Shown: positions 1 through 12,014 of the stretch, piece after piece | Numbering within the stretch: the stretch's first letter is position 1 | How the letters are laid out: each line of letters starts with the position of its first letter | Source of the DNA: Petrolisthes cinctipes | Lineage: Eukaryota; Arthropoda; Malacostraca; Decapoda; Porcellanidae | Assembly: GCA_033782935.1 (NCBI GenBank) | Contig: JAWQEG010000084.1 | Coordinates: 124,001 to 188,000, forward strand | Reading direction: 5' to 3' | Length of the DNA stretch: 64,000 nucleotides | Made by a program: the position numbers and the translations under genes | The notes under the pieces: generated by a model | What the model saw: only the letters and a program-made list of their open reading frames with translations | The model's database searches: none | What the model was told of the DNA's origin: nothing

Positions 1-2494
1 TCGATATTTAAGGTGCCCAAAGTCAACATGTGTATGCATCTTCTGCACTCGTTTATATCTCAAATTCAACCTCAAAACACCCGAAAATTTGATAATTTTG
101 TGTCTCAGAAGCGATCTGTACATGTCTAGTCAGTACTAGAATGTTTTCAAAATATAGGCTCAAAACATGCTAAAAATCGATATTTTAAGTCTCTGAAGTC
201 GATATGTGCATGCATCTTCTGTACCCGTTTATATCTCAAATTCAGGCTCCAAACACCCTAAAATTCGATATTTTGGGGTTCCAGAAGCGATCTGTACATG
301 TCTAGTCAGTGCTAGAATGTTTTCAAATTATATGCTCAAAACATGTTAAAAATCGATATTTTAGGTGCCCAAAGTCGATATCTCAAATTCACGTCCGAAA
401 CACCCAAGTATTCGATATTTTGGGGTCACAGAAGCGATCTGTACATGCCTACTCAGTGCTAGAATGTTTTCAAAATACAGGCTCATAACATGCTGAAAAT
501 CGATATTTTAAGTGTCCAAAGTCGATATGTGCATGCATCTTCTGTACCCGTTTATATCTCAAATTCAGGCACAAAACACCCGAAAATTCGGTATTTTTGG
601 GTCCCAGAAGCGATCTGTACATCCCTACTCCTAGTTAGAATGTTTTCAAGATACAGACCCAAAACATGCTAAAAATCGATATTTTAGGTGCCCAAAAGTC
701 GATATGTGGATGCATTTTCTGTACCCGTTTATATCTCAAATTCAGGCTCACAACACCCGAAAATTCGATATTTTGGGGTTCCAGAAGCGATCTGTACTTG
801 CTTACTCCGTGTTAGAGTATTTTCAAAATACAGGCCCAAAACAAGCTTAAAATCGATATTTTAGGTGACCAAAGTCAACATATGTAAGCATCTTCTGCAC
901 CCGTTTATATCCCAAATTCAACCTCAAAACACCCGAAAATTCGATATTTTTGGGTCCCAGAAGTGATCTGTACATGCCTACTCAGTGCTAGAATTTTTTC
1001 AAAAAATAGGCTCAAAACATGCTAAAAATCGATATTTTAAGTGTCCAAAGTCGATACGTGCATGTATCATCTGTACCCGTTTATATCTCAAATTCAGGCT
1101 CAAAACACCCGAAAATTCGATATTTTGGGGTCCAAGAAGTGATCTGTACATGCCTACTTAGTGCTAGAATATTTTCAAAATATAGGCCCAAAACATGCTA
1201 TAAATCGATATTTTAGGTGCCCAAAGTCGACATCTCAAATTCAGGCCCAAAACACCCGAAAATTCGATATGTTCGGGTCCCAGAAGCGAACTGTACATGC
1301 CTACTCCGTTTTACAGTATTTTCAAAATACAGGCCCAAAACATACTGAAAATCAATCTTTTAGGTGCCCAAAAGTCGATATGTGCATGCATCTTCTGTAC
1401 CCGTTTATATCTTAAATTCAGGCTCCAAACACCCGAAAATTCGATATTTTGGGGTCCCAGAAGCGATCTGTACATGCCTACTCAGATGCAGGACCAAAAC
1501 ATGCTAAAAATCGATATTTTAGGTGCCCAAAGTCAACATGTGTCTGCATCTTCTGCACTCATTTATATCTCAAATTCAACCTCAAAAAACCCGAAAATTT
1601 GATAATTTTGGGTCCAAGAAGCGATCGGTACATGTCTAGTCAGTGCTAGAATGTTTTCAAAATATAGGCTCAAAACATGCTAAAAATCGATATTTTAAGT
1701 GTCCAAAGTCGATATGTGCATGCATTTTCTGTACCCGTTTATATCTCAAATTCAGGCTCAAAACACCCGAAAATTCGATATTTTTGGGTCCCAGAAGCGA
1801 TCTGTACATGCCTACTCCTAGTTAAAGTATTTTCAAAATACAGGTCCAAAACATGCTGAAAATCGATATTTTAGGTGCCCAAAGTCAATATGTCCATGCA
1901 TCTTCTGTACCCGTTTATATCTCAAATTCAGGCTCAAAACACCCGAAAATTCGATATTTTTGGGTCCCAGAAGCGATCTGTACATGCCTACTCCTAGTTA
2001 GAGTATTTTCAAAATGCAGGCCGAAAACATGCTGAAAATCGATATTTTAGGTGCCCAAAGTCAATATGTGCATGCATCTTCTGTACCAGTTTATATCTCA
2101 AATTCAGGTTCAAAACACCCGAAAATTCGGTATTTTTGGGTCCTAGAAGCGATCTGTACATCCCTACTCCTAGTTAGAATGTTTTCAAGATACAGACCCA
2201 AAACATGCTCAAAATCGATATTTTAGGTGCCCAAAAGTCAATATGTGGATGCATCTTCTGTACCAGTTTATATCTCAAACTCAGGCTCAAAACACCCGAA
2301 AATTCGATATTTTGGGGTCCCAGAAGCGATATGTACATGCCTACTCAGTGCTAGAATATTTTCAATATATAGTCCCAAAACATGCTAAAAATCGATATTT
2401 TAGGTGCCCAAAGTCGATATCTCAAATTCAGGCCAAAAACACCCAAAAATTCGATATTTTAGGGTCCCAGAAGCGATCTGTACATGCCTACTCC
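1..2494 (+). repeat. Diverged monomer zone (left edge type)
   Basis: Monomer heads fall near 133, 309, 456, 632, 809, 985, 1161, 1308, 1485, 1643, 1819, 1995, 2171 and 2348. Lengths are mostly 176-177, with 147-bp short monomers starting at 309, 1161 and 2348 and a 158-bp one at 1485. The B-C-D-E-F-G order is absent. Neighbours differ from each other and from the right-hand array at many sites, for example tagttag heads at 632, 1819, 1995 and 2171, gaatgtttt instead of gaatatttt, and a tcaacatgtg variant near 24, 872 and 1532. Less homogenised monomers are typical of array edges. No gene is present. Confidence 0.85.
1485..1642 (+). repeat. 158-bp monomer lacking its head
   Basis: After the ctcag end of the previous monomer the sequence goes straight to atgcaggaccaaaac, so about 19 bp of the usual head and the A-rich block are missing. 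I saw this deletion only once in the window, in contrast to the deletions that spread through the homogenised array. Confidence 0.75.
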
Positions 2495-2985
2495 GTGTTA
2501 GAGTATTTTCAATATACAGGCCCAAAACATACTGAAAATCGATCTTTTAGGTGCCCAAAAGTCGATATGTGCATGCATCTTTTGTACCCGTTTATATTTC
2601 AAATTCAGGCTCCAAACACCCGAAAATTCGATATATTGGGGTCACAGAAGCGATCTGTACATGCCTACTCCGTGTTAGAGTATTTTCAAAATTTAGGCCC
2701 AAAACATGCTGAAAATCGATATTTTTGGTGCCCAAAGTCAATATGTGCATGTATCTTCTGTACCCGTTTATATCTCAAATTCAGGCTCAAAACACCCGAA
2801 AATTCAATATTTTGGGGTCCCAGAAGCAATCTGTACAGTGCTAGAATATTTTCAAAATATAGGCTAAAAACATGCTAAAAATCGATCTTTTAGGTGCCAA
2901 AAAGTCGATATCTCAAATTCAGTCCCAAAACACCCGAAAATTCGACATTTAGGGGTCCCAGAAGCGATCTGTACATGCCTACTCC
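2495..2985 (+). repeat. First E-F-G trimer (491 bp), start of higher-order organisation
   Basis: Monomers at 2495 (177 bp), 2672 (166 bp, first with the tgtacagtgctag junction that marks F to G) and 2838 (148 bp) form the first long-long-short set with the same lengths as the canonical second trimer. The E monomer still carries private changes such as caatatacagg, so this is the transition from the diverged edge. Confidence 0.8.
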
Positions 2986-3977
2986 GTGTTAGAGTATTTT
3001 CAAAATATAAGCTCAAAACATACTGAAAATCGATCTTTTAGGTGCACAAAAGTCGATATGTGCATGCATCTTCAGTACCCGTTTATATCTCAAATTCAGG
3101 CTCAAAACACCCGAAAATTCAATATTTTGGGGTCCCAGAAGCAATCTGTACATGCCTTTTCAGTGTTAGAGTATTTTCAAAATACATGCCCAAAACATGC
3201 TCAAAATCGATATTTTAGATGCCCAAAGTCAATATGTGCATGTATCATCTGTACCCGTTTATATCTCAAATTCAGGCTCAAAACACCCGAAAATTCAATA
3301 TTTTGGGGTCCCAGAAGCAATCTGTACATGCCTACACAGTGCTAGAATATTTTCAAAATATAGGCTAAAAACATGCTAAAAATCGACATTTTAGGTGCCT
3401 AAAAATCGATATCTCAAATTCAGTCCCAAAACACCCGAAAATTCGATATTTAGAGGTCCCAGAAGGTATCTGTACATGCCTACTCCGTGTTAGAGTATTT
3501 TCAAAATACAGGCCAAAAACATACTGAAAATCGATATTTTAGGTGCCCAAAAGTCGATATGTGCATGCATCTTCTGTACCCGTTTATATCTCAAATTCTG
3601 GCCCTAAACACCCGAAAATTCGATATTTTGGGGTCCCAGAAGCGATCTGTACATGTCTACTCCGTGTTAGAGTATTTTCAAAATTCAGGCCCAAAACATG
3701 CTGAAAATCGATATTTTTGGTGCCCAAAGTCAATATGTGCATGTATCTTCTGTACCCGTTTATATCTCAAATTCAAGCTCAAAATACCCGAAAATTCAAT
3801 ATTTTGGGGTCCCAGAAGCAATCTGTACAGTGCTAGAATATTTTCAAAATATAGGCTAAAAACATGCTAAAAATCGATCTTTTAGGTGCCAAATAGTCGA
3901 TATCTCAAATTCAGTCCCAAAACACCCGAAAATTCGATATTTAGGGGTCCCAGAAGCGATCTGTACATGCCTACTCC
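2986..3977 (+). repeat. First complete 992-bp hexamer (B-C-D-E-F-G)
   Basis: Monomer starts are 2986, 3163, 3339, 3487, 3664 and 3830, giving 177+176+148+177+166+148 = 992 bp. C carries a cttttcagtg upstream junction and tatcatctg, which reappear in the C monomers at 13997, 16793, 19589, 45706 and 63366, so this hexamer is related to those distant blocks. Confidence 0.85.
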
Positions 3978-4302
3978 GAGTTAGAGTATTTTCAAAATAC
4001 ATGCTCAAAACATGCTGAAAATCGATATTTTAGGTGCACAAAAGTCAATATGTGCATGTATCTTCAGTACCCGTTTATATCTCAAATTTTGGCTCAAAAC
4101 ACCCGAAAATTCAATATTTTGGGGTCCCAGAAGCAATCTGTATATGCCTACTCAGTGCTAGAATATTTTCAAAATATAGGCTAAAAACATGCTAAAAATC
4201 AATCTTTTAGGTGCCAAAAAGTCGATATCTCAAATTCAGTCCCAAAACACCCGAAAATTCGATATTTAGGGGTCCCAGAAGCGATCTGTACATGCCTACT
4301 CC
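3978..4302 (+). repeat. B-G dimer (325 bp), contracted hexamer
   Basis: A long monomer (3978, head gagttag) is followed directly by a short G-type monomer (4155), so C, D, E and F are absent. The long monomer mixes a B-like atgctc block and tatcttcag with the C/F-like caatatgtgcatg, so it looks like a recombinant. Similar contractions occur at 21898, 32465, 33783 and 47513. Confidence 0.75.
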
Positions 4303-5294
4303 GTGTTAGAGTATTTTCAAAATACATGCTCAAAACATACTGAAAATCGATCTTTTAGGTGCACAAAAGTCGATATGTGCATGCATCTTCTATACCCGTT
4401 TATATCTCAAATTCAGGCTCAAAACACCCGAAAATTCAATATTTTGGGGTCCCAGAAGCAATCTGTACATGCCTACTCCGTGTTAGAGTATTTTCAAAAT
4501 TTAGGCCCAAAACATGCTGAAAATCGATATTTTTGGTGCCCAAAGTCAATATGTGCATGTATCTTCTGTACCCGTTTATATCTCAAATTCAGGCTCAAAA
4601 CACCCGAAAATTCAATATTTTGGGGTCCCAGAAGCAATCTGTACATGCCTACACAGTGCTAGAATATTTTCAAAATATAGGCTAAAAACATGCTAAAAAT
4701 CGACATTTTAGGTGCCAAAAAATCGATATCTCAAATTCAGTCCCAAAACACCCGAAAATTCGATATTTAGAGGTCCCAGAAGGTATCTGTACATGCCTAC
4801 TCCTTGTTATAGTATTTTCAAAATACAGGCCAAAAACATACTGAAAATCGATATTTTAGGTGCCCAAAAGTCGATATGTGCATGCATCTTCTGTACCCGT
4901 TTATATCTAAAATTCTGGCCCTAAACACCCGAAAATTCGATATTTTGGGGTCCCAGAAGCGATCTGTACATGCCTACTCCGTGTTAGAGTATTTTCAAAA
5001 TTCAGGCCCAAAACATGCTGAAAATCGATATTTTTGGTGCCCAAAGTCAATATGTGCATGTATTTTCTGTACCCGTTTATATCTCAAATTCAGGCTCAAA
5101 ACACCCGAAAATTCAATATTTTGGGGTCCCAGAAGCAATCTGTACAGTGCTAGAATATTTTCAAAATATAGGCTAAAAACATGCTAAAAATCGATCTTTC
5201 AGGTGCCAAAAAGTCGATATCTCAAATTCAGTCCCAAAACACCCGAAAATTCGATATTTAGGGGTCCCAGAAGCGATCTGTACATGCCTACTCC
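4303..5294 (+). repeat. 992-bp hexamer with F/C hybrid and E* monomers
   Basis: Starts are 4303, 4480, 4656, 4804, 4981 and 5147. The second monomer has an F-type body (gatatttttggtgcc) but a C-type full tail (tacatgcctacaca), so it is an F/C hybrid. The fourth is the E* variant, recognised by ttgttatag in place of gtgttagag. E* recurs at 5796, 7283, 10238, 22725, 24228, 34432, 35935, 40704, 48340, 49843, 52430 and 53933 and tracks related blocks. Confidence 0.8.
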
Positions 5295-6131
5295 GTGTTA
5301 AAGTATTTTCAAAATACATGCTCAAAACATACTGAAAATCGATCTTTTAGGTGCACAAAAGTCGATATGTGCATGCATCTTCAGTACCCGTTTATATCTC
5401 AAATTCAGGCTCAAAAAACCCGAAAATTCAATATTTTGGGGTTCCAGAAGCGATCTGTACATGCCTACTCAGTGTTAGAGTATTGTTTAAGTACAGGCCG
5501 AAAACATGCTGAAAATCGATATTTTAGATGCCCAAAATCAATATGTGCATTTATCTTCTGTACCCGTTTATATCTCAAATTCAGGCTCAAAACACCCGAA
5601 AATTCAATATTTTGGGGTCCCAGAAGCAATCTGTACATGCCTACACAGTGCTAGAATATTATCAAAATATAGGCTAAAAACATGCTAAAAATCGACATTT
5701 TAGGTGCCAAAAAATCGATATATCAAATTCAGTCCCAAAACACCCGAAAATTCGATATTTAGAGGTCCCAGAAGGTATCTGTACATGCCTACTCCTTGTT
5801 ATAGTATTTTCAAAATACAGGCCAAAAACATACTGAAAATCGATCTTTTAGGTGCCCAAAAGTCGATATGTGCATGCATCTTCTGTACCCGTTTATATCT
5901 CAAATTCTGGCCCTAAACACCCGAAAATTCGATATTTTGGGGTCCCAGAAGCGATCTGTACATGCCTACTCCATGTTAGAGTATTTTAAAAATTCAGGCC
6001 CAAAACATGCTGAAAATCGATATTTTTGGTGCCCAAAGTCAATATGTGCATGTATCTTCTGTACCCGTTTATATCTCAAATTCAGGCTCAAAACACCCGA
6101 AAATTCAATATTTTGGGGTCCCAGAAGCGAT
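5295..6131 (+). repeat. Truncated block B-C''-D-E*-F' (837 bp)
   Basis: C'' at 5472 has a scrambled head (gtattgtttaagtacagg). F' at 5973 starts with atgttag and is only 159 bp: it runs from F-type ggggtcccagaag into G-type gcgatctgt and then directly into the next B head as ctgttagag, so a G monomer and the usual acatgcctactccg tail are lost. The same arrangement is seen at 36426-37264, and the ctgttag fusion recurs at 41905, 50670 and 54760. Confidence 0.8.
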
Positions 6132-6781
6132 CTGTTAGAGTATTTTCAAAATACATGCTCAAAACATACTGAAAATCGATCTTTTAGGTGCACAAAAGTC
6201 GATATGTGCATGCATCTTCAGTACCCGTTTATATCTCAAATTCAGGCTCAAAACACCCGAAAATTCAATATTTTGGGGTCCCAGAAGCAATCTGTACATG
6301 CCTACACAGTGCTAGAATATTTTCAAAATATAGGCTAAAAACATGCTAAAAATCGACATTTTAGGTGCCAAAAAATCGATATCTCAAATTCAGTCCCAAA
6401 ACACCCGAAAATTCGATATTTAGAGGTCCCAGAAGGTATCTGTACATGCCTACTCCGTGTTAGAGTATTTTCAAAATACAGGCCAAAAACATACTGAAAA
6501 TCGATCTTTTAGGTGCCCAAAAGTCGATATGTGCATGCATCTTCTATACCCGTTTATATCTCAAATTCAGTCCCAAAACACCCGGAAATTCGATATTTTG
6601 GGGTCCCAGAAGCAATCTGTACATGCCTACTCAGTGCTAGAATATTTTCAAAATATAGGCTAAAAACATGCTAAAAATCGATCTTTTAGGTGCCAAAAAG
6701 TCGATATCTCAAATTCAGTCCCAAAACACCCGAAAATTCGATATTTAGTGGTCCCAGAAGCGATCTGTACATGCCTACTCC
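6132..6781 (+). repeat. Rearranged block B-D-E-G (650 bp)
   Basis: Starts are 6132 (B, ctgttagag head), 6309 (D), 6457 (E) and 6634 (G). B passes straight to D, so a C is missing, and E passes straight to G, so an F is missing. The second half of this E has a short-monomer-like tcagtcccaaaac where other E monomers have tctggccctaaac, so it is a hybrid. Confidence 0.78.
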
Positions 6782-9059
6782 GTGTTAGAGTATTTTCAAA
6801 ATACATGCCCAAAACATACTGAAAATCGATCTTTTAGGTGCACAAAAGTCGATATGTGCATGCATCTTCAGTACCCGTTTATATCTCAAATTCAGGTTAA
6901 AAACACTCGAAAATTCAATATTTTGGGGTCCCAGAAGCAATCTGTACATGCCTACTCAGTGTTAGAGTATTTTCAAAATACAGGCCCAAAACATGCTGAA
7001 AATCGATATTTTAGATGCCCAAAGTCAATATGTGCATGTATCTTCTGTACCCGTTTATATCTCAAATTCAGGCTCAAAACACCCGAAAATTCAATATTTT
7101 GGGGTCCCAGAAGCAATCTGTACATGCCTACACAGTGCTAGAATATTTTCAAAATATAGGCTAAAAACATGCTAAAAATCGACATTTTAGGTGCCAAAAA
7201 ATCGATATCTCAAATTCAGTCCCAAAATACCCGAAAATTCGATATTTAGAGGTCCCAGAAGGTATCTGTACATGCCTACTCCTTGTTATAGTATTTTCAA
7301 AATACAGGCCAAAAACATACTGAAAATCGATCTTTTAGGTGCCCAAAAGTCGATATGTGCATGCATCTTCTGTACCCGTTTATATCTCAAATTCTGTCCC
7401 TAAACACCGGAAAATTCGATATTTTGGGGTCCCAGAAGCGATCTGTACATGCCTACTCCGTGTTAGAGTATTTTCAAAATTAAGGCCCAAAACATGATGA
7501 AAATCGATATTTTTGGTGCCCAAAGTCAATATGTGCATGTATCTTCTGTACCCGTTTATATCTCAAATTCAGGCTCAAATCACCCGAAAATTCAATATTT
7601 TGGGGTCCCAGAAGCAATCTGTACAGTGCTAGAATATTTTCATGCTAAAAATCGATCTTTTAAGTGCCAAAAAGTCGATATCTCAAATTCAGTCCCAAAA
7701 CACCCGAAAATTCGATATTTAGGGGTCCCAGAAGCGATCTGCACATGCCTACTCCGTGTTAGAGTATTTTCAAAATACAGGCCAAAAACATGCTGAAAAT
7801 CGATATTTTAGATGCCCAAAGTCAATATATGCATGTATCTTCTGTACCCGTTTATATCTCAAATTCAGGCTCAAAACACCCGAAAATTCAATATTTTGGG
7901 GTACCAGAAGCAATCTGGACAGTGCTAGAATATTTTCAAAATATAGGCTAAAAACATGCTAAAAATCGATCTTTTAGGTGCCAAAAAGTCGATATCTCAA
8001 ATTCAGTCCCAAAACACCCGAAAATTCGATATTTAGGGGTCCCAGAAGCGATCTGTACATGGCTACTCCGTGTTAGAGTATTTTCAAAATACATGCTCAA
8101 AACATACTGAAAATCGATCTTTTAGGTGCACAAAAGTCGATATGTGCATGCATCTTCAGTACCCGTTTATATCTCAAATTCAGGCTCAAAACACCCGAAA
8201 ATTCAATATTTTGGGGTCCCAGAAGCAATCTGTACATGCCTACTCAGTGTTAGAGTATTTTCAAAATACAGGCCCAAAACATGCTCAAAATCGATATTTT
8301 AGATGCCCAAAGTCAATATGTGCATGTATCTTCTGTACCCGTTTATATCTCAAATTCAGGCTCAAAACACCCGAAAATTCAATATTTTGGGGTCCCAGAA
8401 GCAATATGTACATGCCTACACAGTGCTAGAATATTTTCAAAATATAGGCTAAAAACATGCTAAAAATCGACATTTTAGGTGCCAAAAAATCGATATCTCA
8501 AATTCAGTCCCAAAACACCCGAAAATTCGATATTTAGAGGTCCCAGAAGGTATCTGTACATACCTACTCCGTGTTAGAGTATTTTCAAAATACAGGCCAA
8601 AAACATACTGAAAATCGATATTTTTGGTGCCCAAAGTCAATATGTGCATGTATCTTCTGTACCCGTTTATATCTCAAATTCAGGCCCTAAACACCCGAAA
8701 ATTCAATATTTTGGGGTCCCAGAAGCGATCTGTACATGCCTACTCCGTGTTAGAGTATTTTCAAAATTCAGGCCCAAAACATGCTGAAAATCGATATTTT
8801 TGGTGCCCAAAGTCAATATGTGCATGTATCTTCTGTACCCGTTTATATCTCAAATTCAGGCCCTAAACACCCGAAAATTCAATATTTTGGGGTCCCAGAA
8901 GCAATCTGTACAGTGCTAGAATATTTTCAAAATATAGGCTAAAAACATGCTAAAAATCGATCTTTTAGGTGCCAAAAACTCGATATCTCAAATTCAGTCC
9001 CAAAACACCCGAAATTTCGATTTTAGGGGTCCCAGAAGCGATCTGTACATGCCTACTCC
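6782..9059 (+). repeat. 2,278-bp block, copy 1 of the 2,955-bp-offset pair
   Basis: Fourteen monomers start at 6782, 6959, 7135, 7283 (E*), 7460, 7626 (130-bp G), 7756 (E/C hybrid), 7922, 8070, 8247, 8423, 8571 (E/F hybrid), 8747 and 8913 (147-bp G with cgaaatttcg). The same order and private variants recur at 9738-12014, offset 2,956 bp at the left and 2,955 bp after a one-base loss. Shared oddities include a caggttaaaaacactcg tract near 6893/9849, a ggtaccag site and a tacatggctactcc tail. Confidence 0.85.
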
Positions 9060-9737
9060 GTGTTAGAGTATTTTCAAAATACATGCTCAAAACATACTGA
9101 AAATCGATCTTTTATGTGCACAAAAGTCGATATGTGCATACATCTTCAGTACCCGTTTATATCTCAAATTCAGGCTCAAAACACCCGATAATTCAATATT
9201 TTGGGGTCCCAGAAGGTATCTGTACATGCCTACTCCGTGTTAGAGTATTTTCAAAATACAGGCCAAAAACATACTGAAAATCGATCTTTTAGGTGCCCAA
9301 AAGTCGATATGTGCATGCATCTTCTATACCCGTTTATATCTCTAATTCTGGCCCTAAACACCCGGAAATTCGATATTTTGGGGTCCCAGAAGCAATCTGT
9401 ACATGCCTACTCCGTGTTAGAGTATTTTCAAAATTCAGGCCCAAAACATGCTGAAAATCGATATTTTTGGTGCCCAAAGTCAATATGTGCATGTATCTTC
9501 TGTACCCGTTTATATCTCAAATTCAGGCTCAAAACACCCGAAAATTCAATATTTTGGGGTCCCAGAAGCAATCTGTACATGCCTACTCAGTGCTAGAATA
9601 TTTTCAAAATATAGGCTAAAAACATGCTAAAAATCGATCTTTTAGGTGCCAAAAAGTCGATATCTCAAATTCAGTCCCAAAACACCCGAAAATTCGATAT
9701 TTAGGGGTCCCAGAAGCGATCTGTACATGCCTACTCC
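9060..9737 (+). repeat. Spacer block B/D-E-F/C-G between the 2,955-bp pair
   Basis: Starts are 9060, 9237, 9414 and 9590. The first monomer begins as B but ends with the D-type gaaggtatctg tail, so about 324 bp (C and D) were lost in the shared ggggtcccagaag block. The E-F/C-G set resembles 37590-38090 and 42230-42730. Confidence 0.75.
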
Positions 9738-12014
9738 GTGTTAGAGTATTTTCAAAATACATGCTCAAAACATACTGAAAATCGATCTTTTAGGTGCACA
9801 AAAGTCGATATGTGCATGCATCTTCAGTACCCGTTTATATCTCAAATTCAGGTTAAAAACACTCGAAAATTCAATATTTTGGGGTCCCAGAAGCAATCTG
9901 TACATGCCTACTCAGTGTTAGAGTATTTTCAAAATACAGGCCCAAAACATGCTAAAAATCGATATTTTAGATGCCCAAAGTCAATATGTGCATGTATCTT
10001 CTGTACCCGTTTATATCTCAAATTCAGGCTCAAAACACCCGAAAATTCAATATTTTGGGTCCCAGAAGCAATCTGTACATGCCTACACAGTGCTAGAATA
10101 TTTTCAAAATATAGGCTAAAAACATGCTAAAAATCGACATTTTAGGTGCCAAAAAATCGATATCTCAAATTCAGTCCCAAAACACCCGAAAATTCGATAT
10201 TTAGAGGTCCCAGAAGGTATCTGTACATGCCTACTCCTTGTTATAGTATTTTCAAAATACAGGCCAAAAACATACTGAAAATCGATCTTTTAGGTGCCCA
10301 AAAGTCGATATGTGCATGCATCTTCTGTACCCGTTTATATCTCAAATTCTGGCCCTAAACACCCGAAAATTCGATATTTTGGGGTCCCAGAAGCGATCTG
10401 TACATGCCTACTCCGTGTTAGAGTATTTTCAAAATTAAGGCCCAAAACATGCTGAAAATCGATATTTTTGGTGCCCAAAGTCAATATGTGCATGTATCTT
10501 CTGTACCCGTTTATATCTCAAATTCAGGCTCAAATCACCCGAAAATTCAATATTTTGGGGTCCCAGAAGCAATCTGTACAGTGCTAGAATATTTTCATGC
10601 TAAAAATCGTTCTTTTAAGTGCCAAAAAGTCGATATCTCAAATTCAGTCCCAAAACACCCGAAAATTCGATATTTAGGGGTCCCAGAAGCGATCTGCACA
10701 TGCCTACTCCGTGTTAGAGTATTTTCAAAATACAGGCCAAAAACATGCTGAAAATCGATATTTTAGATGCCCAAAGTCAATATGTGCATGTATCTTCTGT
10801 ACCCGTTTATATCTCAAATTCAGGCTCAAAACACCCGAAAATTCAATATTTTGGGGTACCAGAAGCAATCTGGACAGTGCTAGAATATTTTCAAAATATA
10901 GGCTAAAAACATGCTAAAAATCGATCTTTTAGGTGCCAAAAAGTCGATATCTCAAATTCAGTCCCAAAACACCCGAAAATTCGATATTTAGGGGTCCCAG
11001 AAGCGATCTGTACATGGCTACTCCGTGTTAGAGTATTTTCAAAATACATGCTCAAAACATACTGAAAATCGATCTTTTAGGTGCACAAAAGTCGATATGT
11101 GCATGCATCTTCAGTACCCGTTTATATCTCAAATTCAGGCTCAAAACACCCGAAAATTCAATATTTTGGGGTCCCAGAAGCAATCTGTACATGCCTACTC
11201 CGTGTTAGAGTATTTTCAAAATACAGGCCCAAAACATGCTGAAAATCGATATTTTAGATGCCCAAAGTCAATATGTGCATGTATCTTCTGTACCCGTTTA
11301 TATCTCAAATTCAGGCTCAAAACACCCGAAAATTCAATATTTTGGGGTCCTAGAAGCAATATGTACATGCCTACACAGTGCTAGAATATTTTCAAAATAT
11401 AGGCTAAAAACATGCTAAAAATCGACATTTTAGGTGCCAAAAAATCGATATCTCAAATTCAGTCCCAAAACACCCGAAAATTCGATATTTAGAGGTCCCA
11501 GAAGGTATCTGTACATGCCTACTCCGTGTTAGAGTATTTTCAAAATACAGGCCAAAAACATACTGAAAATCGATATTTTTGGTGCCCAAAGTCAATATGT
11601 GCATGTATCTTCTGTACCCGTTTATATCTCAAATTCTGGCCCTAAACACCCGAAAATTCAATATTTTGGGGTCCCAGAAGCGATCTGTACATGCCTACTC
11701 CGTGTTAGAGTATTTTCAAAATTCAGGCCCAAAACATGCTGAAAATCGATATTTTTGGTGCCCAAAGTCAATATGTGCATGTATCTTCTGTACCCGTTTA
11801 TATCTCAAATTCAGGCCCTAAACACCCGAAAATTCAATATTTTGGGGTCCCAGAAGCAATCTGTACAGTGCTAGAATATTTTCAAAATATAGGCTAAAAA
11901 CATGCTAAAAATCGATCTTTTAGGTGCCAAAAACTCGATATCTCAAATTCAGTCCCAAAACACCCGAAATTTCGATTTTAGGGGTCCCAGAAGCGATCTG
12001 TACATGCCTACTCC
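9738..12014 (+). repeat. 2,277-bp block, copy 2 of the 2,955-bp-offset pair
   Basis: This repeats the fourteen-monomer order of 6782-9059. It is one base shorter because the C monomer at 9915 has attttgggtccc with one g missing. Few other differences are visible, so the duplication is recent relative to the divergence between monomer classes. Confidence 0.85.

Noticed and set aside
2243..2878. 211-codon open frame as a possible repeat protein gene
   Set aside because: It is the plain translation of adjacent long monomers. The same peptide recurs in shifted frames throughout, with stops wherever a short monomer intervenes, and no promoter or start context is conserved.
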